64,000 nt of DNA from Kitasatospora herbaricolor (GTDB lineage Bacteria > Actinomycetota > Actinomycetes > Streptomycetales > Streptomycetaceae), in NCBI RefSeq assembly GCF_030813695.1, contig NZ_JAUSVA010000003.1:186001-250000 (forward strand), written 5' to 3'. The translations under genes were made by a program, and so were the position numbers. Positions 59,275 to 64,000 of the stretch are shown here, in pieces. The stretch's first letter is position 1; every line of letters begins with the position of its first letter. Under the pieces are notes generated by a model that was not told the DNA's origin, did no database searches, and saw only the letters and a program-made list of their open reading frames with translations.

Positions 59275-59428
59275 CCCGCGCGGCGCGGACGGCCCGGGAG
59301 GCCGCGGGTCGGACCATACGCGGCGGGAGGACCGTCGGCGGCGGCGGGGACGTCGGCTGCGGTGTGGACGGCCCGCCGCCCCGGCCGGCGGGCCGGGGCG
59401 ACGGGCCGGGGCGGCGGGCCGTCGGTGC

Positions 59429-60235
59429 TCAGGAGGGCTGCGCCGGTCCGGCCGCGGTGATCACCGCGAAGGTGCCGCCCTGCGGGTCGGCGAGGATCGC
59501 CATCCGCCCGGCCGGCATGTCGAAGGCGGGGGCCATGACGCTGCCGCCGGCCCGCACCGCGGCGTCCTGGACGCTGTCGACGTCGTCGACGCTGAAGTAC
59601 GCCAGCCAGTGCGGCGGCACCCCGGGCGGCAGGGCGGAGAGGTCCATCATCCCGGCGACCGCACGGTCGGCGACCTTGAACTCCGTGTACCCCTCGGCGC
59701 CGGGCAGCTGCGTGGGGGCGGTGGTGATCGGCAGCACGGCCGCGTAGAACGCGGCGGCGGCCCCGGTGTCGCCGGTGTTCAGCTCGTTCCAGGTCAGCGC
59801 GCCGTGCTCGTTGACGATGCCCGCCCCGGCGAAGGTGCCGGGCTGCCAGAGGCCGACGACGGCGCCGGTCGGGTCGGTGACGACGGCCATCCGCCCGAGG
59901 TCCATGACGTCCATCGGGCCCATCATGACGCTGCCGCCCGCGTCCGTGACGCTCTTGGCGGTGGCGTCGATGCCGTCGGTGGACAGGTACGTCGTCCACA
60001 CCGTCGGCGGCATCGGGTCGGGGGTGGAACCGTCGGGGTTGGAGGCGCGCATGATCCCGGCCACCGGCTTGCCCTTGAGGGTGCAGACGGAGTAGCCGCC
60101 GGTCTCCGGCGGGCCGATCTCCCCCTGCCAGCCGAACAGGTCGCGGTAGAAGTCGAGGGCGGCCTGCTGGTCGGGGACCATCAGGTCGATCCAACAGGGG
60201 GTGCCGGGCTTGTAGGGGCCGTTCATGTCGGGCAC
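59429..60235 (-). CDS. VOC family protein, two tandem domains
   Basis: A 268-residue protein with two glyoxalase-like domains (about 10-130 and 140-262). The first begins PCWIDLMVPDQQAALDFYRD and ends VVTDPTGAVVGLWQ; the second contains LTWNELNTGDTGAAAAFYA and ends ADPQGGTFAVI. This tandem arrangement resembles the hydroxylase-like/CFP32 group. GTG at 60235 has GGAGG five bases upstream; ATG nine bases later is possible. Substrate unknown. Confidence 0.88.
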   Translation of the reverse strand: MPDMNGPYKPGTPCWIDLMVPDQQAALDFYRDLFGWQGEIGPPETGGYSVCTLKGKPVAGIMRASNPDGSTPDPMPPTVWTTYLSTDGIDATAKSVTDAGGSVMMGPMDVMDLGRMAVVTDPTGAVVGLWQPGTFAGAGIVNEHGALTWNELNTGDTGAAAAFYAAVLPITTAPTQLPGAEGYTEFKVADRAVAGMMDLSALPPGVPPHWLAYFSVDDVDSVQDAAVRAGGSVMAPAFDMPAGRMAILADPQGGTFAVITAAGPAQPS

Positions 60236-60467
60236 GGATGCCTCCGGGGCGATCGCTTACCGATGAGGGGACGGGCGGTTGCGTCCATACCCGGCTCCCA
60301 GCGGCCGAATCGGGCCGGATGGCTGAATCCGGCCCCGGCACCCGACCGGCGGCCCCCGGCACCCGCCGGCCGGCCGGCCCGTCCGGCGACGTCCGGCGAC
60401 GTCCGGCGACGGTCGGCACGCGGGCGGGCCGGGCCGGTGGGTGGACGGGCGGGCGGCGGGTCACGGG

Positions 60468-61040
60468 TCAGCGGACCACGTCGAGGACCTGCTTCTGGAG
60501 GCCGTTGGGGTAGACCTCGTGCTCGACGAGCTTCAGCTTCTGGGTGTCCTTGTCCGTGGTGCTGAACAGCCGCTTGCCGGCGCCGAGCAGCAGCGGGAAG
60601 ACGAGGAGGTGGTAGCGGTCGATCAGGCCGGCGTCCGAGAGGCCGTGGTTCAGCGTTGCGCTGCCGTGGACGATGATCGGGCCGCCGTCGCCCTCCTTGA
60701 GGGCGGCGACCTCGTCGAGCGAGCGCAGGATGGTGCTCTCGCCCCAGTTCGCGGCCAGCCCGTCCTCGGTGAGGGTGGTGGAGACGACGTACTTGGGCAG
60801 CGTCTTGTACCGGGCGAACTCCGGCATGTCGGGCCAGACCGGGCTGAAGGCCTCGTAGCTGGTGCGGCCCAGCAGGATCGCGGCGGACTCCCGCTGCTCG
60901 CGCTCCTTGATCTCGAAGGCCTCGGGCAGGAACTCGACCTCCTTGAAGGTCCATCCGGAGTTGCGGTAGCCGGGCTCGCCGCCGGGCGCCTCCATGACGC
61001 CGTCGAGGGAGATGAAAGCGGTGCTGATGAGGGTGCGCAT
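60468..61040 (-). CDS. dihydrofolate reductase family (RibD_C) protein
   Basis: A 190-residue NADPH-binding protein. FISLDGVMEAPGGEPGYRNS starts the fold, ILLGRTSYEAFSPVWPDMP follows, and PIIVHGSATLNHGLSDAGL with LLLGAGKRLF ends it. This subgroup is common in actinobacteria next to regulators. It could reduce a pterin-like or pyrimidine compound. It shares only fold-level features with the protein at 45295-45909. The SRPBCC/ArsR pair lies immediately upstream on the same strand. Confidence 0.88.
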   Translation of the reverse strand: MRTLISTAFISLDGVMEAPGGEPGYRNSGWTFKEVEFLPEAFEIKEREQRESAAILLGRTSYEAFSPVWPDMPEFARYKTLPKYVVSTTLTEDGLAANWGESTILRSLDEVAALKEGDGGPIIVHGSATLNHGLSDAGLIDRYHLLVFPLLLGAGKRLFSTTDKDTQKLKLVEHEVYPNGLQKQVLDVVR

Positions 61041-61065
61041 CGGGGTTTCCTTCGCTCTGTCGTGA

Positions 61066-61137
61066 CGTGGAGTGCCGCGTCGTGAAGTGCCGCGTCGTGA
61101 AGTGCCGCGTCGTGAAGTGCCGCGTCGTGAAGTGCCG
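61066..61137. repeat. 15-bp tandem repeat before the DHFR-like gene
   Basis: About 4.8 copies of CGTGAAGTGCCGCGT, the first diverged. It lies 25-95 bp upstream of the start codon of 60468-61040, where it would form its leader or promoter spacer. Confidence 0.9.
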
Positions 61138-61179
61138 GTCGGGTGGGCCGTGCTGCAGGCCGTGCTGCGGGCAGCGCGG

Positions 61180-61917
61180 TCAGGCGAGGAGTCCGGTCAG
61201 CCACCGCTGCCAGGCGTCCTCGGCCCCCTCGGTGCCGGTCCGGAAGAGGTGGTGGAAGGTCAGGGCGATGCCGGGGCCCTGGTGGAAGGTGTAGAGGCCG
61301 TCGGCGGTGCGGATCTCGAACCGCTCGTCGTCCGCCCAGACCACCTCGCCGTCCAGCGGCGGCAGGCCCGCCGGCTCGGCGTGCGCCCGCGCGCCGACGG
61401 CCACCGGCAGGGACAGCGACAGTTCGCGGGCGAGGGCCGCCCGGACGTCCCCGGGCGGGCGCGGGCCGGTCGGCGCCGCGGCGAAGACCGGGACGGCGGT
61501 GCGTCCGGGGAAGTGCGTCAGGTACTGGCGCAGCGTGCCCAGGTGGAAGGGCCAGCCGCGGCGCAGCGCGTCGTACTCGTCCTGCCAGTCGTCGCCGAGC
61601 AGGCCGCTGTGGACGACGCGCAGGACGGTGGCGGCGCCGTCGCGTCCTTCGAGGAGGTATTCGAAGGCCATGAACCGGCCGTCCTCGGCGGTGGGTGTGC
61701 GGGTGGCGAAGCGCTTGCCGGGTTCGTAGGCGGTGATCAGGGCCTCGGCCCGCCGGCCGCCGGTCTCCATGGCGGCGCTCCCGCCCTCGCGGGGCTCCAC
61801 CTCGTTGCGGCCCATGAACCAGGAGTCGATGCCCGGTCCGGTGGCGATCGCCTCCCAGACCTGTTCCGGGCTCGCCGGCAGGGTCGTCTCCAGCTCGATC
61901 TCGAACGGGTGCGTCAT
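61180..61917 (-). CDS. SRPBCC domain protein with C-terminal extension
   Basis: A 245-residue protein: residues 1-150 form an AHSA1-like SRPBCC domain (FEIELETTLPASPEQVWEAI; LRQYLTHFPGRTAVPVF). The last 95 residues (LPPLDGEVVWADDERFEIRT; FHHLFRTGTEGAEDAWQRWL) are a second half often found in this larger subgroup. Its ATG overlaps the ArsR stop (ATGA), so the pair is translationally coupled with the regulator first, the reverse of the order at 49955-50751. Confidence 0.88.
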   Translation of the reverse strand: MTHPFEIELETTLPASPEQVWEAIATGPGIDSWFMGRNEVEPREGGSAAMETGGRRAEALITAYEPGKRFATRTPTAEDGRFMAFEYLLEGRDGAATVLRVVHSGLLGDDWQDEYDALRRGWPFHLGTLRQYLTHFPGRTAVPVFAAAPTGPRPPGDVRAALARELSLSLPVAVGARAHAEPAGLPPLDGEVVWADDERFEIRTADGLYTFHQGPGIALTFHHLFRTGTEGAEDAWQRWLTGLLA

Positions 61918-62687
61918 CGTCGGTTCTCCTGTCCGGTTCCGGGCTGTGCGGGCGCCGGCGGTACGGGCGGGGTCGGTGCGGGCGGGGTCGGTGCGGGCGG
62001 GGTCGGTGCGGACGCCGGTGGCGCGGGCGCAGGTGGTGCGGGCGCAGGTGCTGCGGGCGGGGTCGCTCCGGCGGCAGCGGCGGCATCGGCGGACGGTCCC
62101 CGGGGGGCGGTGGTGGGGACCTGGTGGAGGCCGACGACCACCCGGTGGGTGCGGCCGGCCGGGGTGCTCTCGTCGTGGTAGCGGCCGACCAGGGCCGCCA
62201 CGCTCCGGGCGAGTTCCTCGGCGAAGGCCGCCCGGTCGGCCGCGGAGGCGAAGCGGACCTCGGCGTCGATGCCGAAGGAGGCGACCCGCTGCCCGGCCCG
62301 CGCGGCGCCGGTCAGCAGTTGCCCGACCTCCTGGACCAGCCGCGAGCCCAGGGCGAGCAGCCAGCGGGCCGAGAGCTGGTCGGGCGAGCGGGCGGGGTCG
62401 GGGCTGACGGCGCCCAGCACGATCGGGGAGATGACGTAGGAGGCGGCGGTGGCGCGGTACACCCGCTCGGTGACGTTGCCCTTGCGGCGCTCCTCGGCGA
62501 GCTCGACCAGCCCGTGCCGCTCCAGCTCCTTCAGGTGGTAGTTGACCTTCTGCCGGGGCAGGCCCAGGCGGGCGGCCAGCATGGTGGCCGAGCCGGGCTC
62601 GGCCAGGGCGGCGAGGATCCCGGACCGTATCGGGTCCAGGGAGGCCTCGGCCGCGGCGGGTTCTTCGATCACGGCGATGTCCAGCAC
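61914..62687 (-). CDS. ArsR-like winged-helix regulator with a proline-rich tail
   Basis: A 257-residue regulator. The N-terminal part (LDPIRSGILAALAEPGSATM; AARLGLPRQKVNYHLKELER) is a HTH_20/ArsR winged helix, and the middle (about 85-190) forms a dimerisation/ligand domain. The last 50 residues are almost only Ala, Pro and Thr, encoded by 15-bp GGTGCGGGCGGGGTC-type repeats. The GTG start gives the usual N-terminus; TTG 15 bases upstream is possible. An inverted repeat overlapping a TTGACA lies just upstream. Confidence 0.86.
   Translation of the reverse strand: MLDIAVIEEPAAAEASLDPIRSGILAALAEPGSATMLAARLGLPRQKVNYHLKELERHGLVELAEERRKGNVTERVYRATAASYVISPIVLGAVSPDPARSPDQLSARWLLALGSRLVQEVGQLLTGAARAGQRVASFGIDAEVRFASAADRAAFAEELARSVAALVGRYHDESTPAGRTHRVVVGLHQVPTTAPRGPSADAAAAAGATPPAAPAPAPPAPAPPASAPTPPAPTPPAPTPPVPPAPAQPGTGQENRR
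61965..62065. repeat. in-frame repeat encoding the Pro/Ala tail
   Basis: Several copies of a 15-bp unit (GGTGCGGGCGGGGTC on the plus strand), in the 3' end of the ArsR-like gene, encode repeating APTPP and APAPP units. Confidence 0.8.
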
Positions 62688-62704
62688 CGTTCCAGGATCC
62701 AACC

Positions 62705-62722
62705 GACAAAAATATTTGTCAA
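62705..62722 (-). promoter_or_regulatory. palindrome and -35 box before the ArsR-like gene
   Basis: GACAAAAATATTTGTC (62705-62720) has six-base arms GACAAA/TTTGTC and is strikingly AT-rich. On the minus strand it overlaps TTGACA (62717-62722), a perfect -35 box. A bound regulator would block transcription; autoregulation is likely. Confidence 0.65.
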
Positions 62723-62805
62723 GACGAAAAAAGCTGTCGGTGGACGAGACCCGGCGGCGGCGCCGACCACCCCGACGGGGCCGGCGCCGCCACTCCCCCG
62801 GAGCG

Positions 62806-63264
62806 TCAGGGCCGGGCCGCCCCGGCCGCCCCGGCTCCCCGCCGCCCTTCCGCCCCCGGGGCGTCCGCCCCCGGACGGGGCGCCCCGAAGGCCCGCTCGT
62901 CGGCGTCCGCGAGCAGGAAGCAGAGCGGCGGCAGGCCCAGTTCGAGCACCGCGAGGACGAGCTGGAACCACTGCGGCGGGCCGTTCACGGCCAGCGAGAG
63001 CAGGCGCCCGAGACCGCCGAGCAGGAACACGCCGGCGAGCAGGCGCACCGCTGTGGCCGGCACGGGCCGCTGCCGGGCCGCCCAGATCCAGGCCAGCCCG
63101 TACCCGGCGAAGCCGGTGCCCATGAACCGCCCCCAGCTGTCGATCGTCGCCCCCGCGTGCGCGGCGCCGGGGATCGCCGCGTTGCCGAGGGCGAGGTGGA
63201 ACAGTCCGATCGCCACGCAGGACCACCCCATGAGCCGCACGAGCACCCGGAGAGTTCCGGCCAT
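62806..63264 (-). CDS. membrane protein, DUF4345-like
   Basis: A 152-residue protein with four hydrophobic segments (MGWSCVAIGLFHLALG; GTGFAGYGLAWIWAA; LLAGVFLLGGLGRLLSL; FQLVLAVLELGLPPLCFLL) and a Gly/Ala/Arg-rich tail. The motif GRFMGTGFAGYGLAW fits the DUF4345 family of small inner-membrane proteins. It diverges from a TetR gene with two matching operators in the gap, so it is probably the repressor's target. The function of the family is unknown. Confidence 0.78.
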   Translation of the reverse strand: MAGTLRVLVRLMGWSCVAIGLFHLALGNAAIPGAAHAGATIDSWGRFMGTGFAGYGLAWIWAARQRPVPATAVRLLAGVFLLGGLGRLLSLAVNGPPQWFQLVLAVLELGLPPLCFLLADADERAFGAPRPGADAPGAEGRRGAGAAGAARP

Positions 63265-63305
63265 GACCCACCACCCCGCCTTCCGTCGTCCGCCCGGGAA
63301 AGGAT

Positions 63306-63368
63306 TAGTAGACACGCGTCTACTAGCCGGGTCCAGGGTAGGCCCGGGAAGTAGACGCGTGTCAAGTA
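63306..63368. promoter_or_regulatory. two TetR operators in a divergent promoter region
   Basis: TAGTAGACACGCGTCTACTA (63306-63325) has eight-base perfect arms TAGTAGAC/GTCTACTA. AGTAGACGCGTGTCAAGTA (63350-63368) is a closely related second copy, 43 bp further. The second contains a minus-strand TTGACA (63360-63365), 19 bases from TACCCT, facing the membrane gene, so repressor binding would block it. Confidence 0.78.
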
Positions 63369-63378
63369 AGCTGACGGC

Positions 63379-63987
63379 GTGCCACCGCCCCGCCGACGCC
63401 TCAGCCCGGCCGAACGCCGAGCCCAGCTCCTCTCCGTCGGAGCCCGGCTCTTCGCCGAACACCCCTACGAGGACGTGCTCATGGAGGACGTCGCCCGGCA
63501 GGCCGGCGTCTCCCGGGCGCTGCTCTACCGTCACTTCCCCAGCAAGCAGGCGCTCTTCGCCGCGGTGTACCAGGAAGCGGCGGACCGGCTGCTGGCCGAG
63601 ACCCGCCTCGACCCGGCCGACTCGCTGACCGACCAGCTCGTCCAGGGCATGGACGTGCACCTGGACTACTTCGTCGCCAACCGCCACGCCGTGATCGCCG
63701 CGAACCGCGTCCTGGCCGGCGACCCCGTCGTCCAGACGATCATGACGGGCGAGCTGGACGCCCTGCGCGCCCGCCTGCTCGCCGTCCTCCCGCTCGCCGA
63801 CGACCCCGCCCGCGACGCGGTCTCCGCCGTGCTGCGCAGCTGGCTGGTCTTCGTCCAGGTCCTGGTCGTCGACTGGCTCGGCGAGGAGACCTGCACCCGC
63901 ACCCAGCTGCGCGACGTCTGCGTCGGCGCCGTCCTCGGGGCCCTGCGCCCGCTGCTGCCCGACTCGGCGCAACCCCTGCGGGAGTAG
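63379..63987 (+). CDS. TetR family transcriptional regulator
   Basis: A 202-residue repressor. The helix-turn-helix around residues 36-60 (LMEDVARQAGVSRALLYRHF) is followed by PSKQALFAAVYQEA; the C-terminal domain is helical (VANRHAVIAANRVLAGDP). GTG start; no ribosome binding site precedes it, and operator 2 ends ten bases upstream, so the message may be leaderless. It faces the DUF4345-like gene and should control both genes. Confidence 0.92.
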   Translation: MPPPRRRLSPAERRAQLLSVGARLFAEHPYEDVLMEDVARQAGVSRALLYRHFPSKQALFAAVYQEAADRLLAETRLDPADSLTDQLVQGMDVHLDYFVANRHAVIAANRVLAGDPVVQTIMTGELDALRARLLAVLPLADDPARDAVSAVLRSWLVFVQVLVVDWLGEETCTRTQLRDVCVGAVLGALRPLLPDSAQPLRE

Positions 63988-64000
63988 GCACGGCCGGGGC

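Noticed and set aside
58841..60565. 574-codon plus-strand frame starting in the GNAT remnant
   Set aside because: Only the first 75 or so codons match a GNAT enzyme; the rest is the antisense of the VOC and DHFR-like genes.
1..64000. tRNA, rRNA or replication origin
   Set aside because: No tRNA-like TTCGA/CCA structures, rRNA segments or DnaA-box clusters were noticed on reading; a dedicated scan could not be run.

Overview
The window is very GC-rich actinomycete DNA with third-position G/C bias, GGAGG-type ribosome binding sites, GTG starts, many ATGA/GTGA gene overlaps and one rare TTA codon. The gene content (LacI, TetR and ECF41 regulators, secreted glycoside hydrolases, GH99-like and CBM10 modules, a GtrA protein) fits a Streptomyces or Kitasatospora chromosome, probably an arm or accessory stretch. 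No rRNA or tRNA gene and no CRISPR array was seen.

Layout. 1-3.4 kb: the start of a cut-off alpha/beta hydrolase divergent from a TetR regulator, then an ECF41 sigma factor translationally coupled to an NDH-2-like flavoprotein. 3.7-14.9 kb: a sugar-scavenging locus with a huge secreted GH2 enzyme divergent from a YtfQ/YtfR/YtfT/YjfF-type (galactofuranose-type) ABC transporter, a LacI regulator and galM; LacI-type operators lie on both sides of the divergent gap. 15-20.9 kb: a secreted lysozyme-like transglycosylase, two SDRs, a TetR regulator and GtrA. 21-24.1 kb: a two-component system translationally linked to a secreted protein and a small lipoprotein. 24.4-31.3 kb: a TetR/TetX-like pair, a hydrolase, a GH99-like secreted glycosidase with phased boxes upstream, and a HAD phosphatase overlapping a 2H phosphoesterase. 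31.4-32 kb: a decayed TnpB transposon end. 32-36.2 kb: a second ECF41 factor, an NTF2-LUD fusion and a GH5 mannanase-like enzyme with two CBM10 modules. 36.2-38.5 kb: a broken and an intact LacI gene with TTAACCGATTAAT boxes. 38.6-47.2 kb: Nudix, Eis-type acetyltransferase, YrdC, NmrA/MarR, a DHFR-like protein and a VWA protein with a DNA-damage-type promoter. 48-55.9 kb: a TTA-containing MFS pump, an ArsR/SRPBCC pair, an epoxide hydrolase-type enzyme, a flavin monooxygenase, an F420-reductase-like protein and a GFA protein. 55.9-64 kb: quinone oxidoreductase, TetR, NTF2, VOC proteins, a frameshifted GNAT pseudogene, a DHFR-like protein, a second ArsR/SRPBCC pair, and a DUF4345-like membrane protein divergent from TetR.

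The clearest multi-gene system is the 3.7-14.9 kb locus: extracellular release by the GH2 enzyme, lipoprotein capture, ABC import, anomer conversion by GalM, and LacI control through shared AACGTT-centred operators. Most of the rest is small regulator-enzyme pairs, several with visible operators overlapping their promoters.
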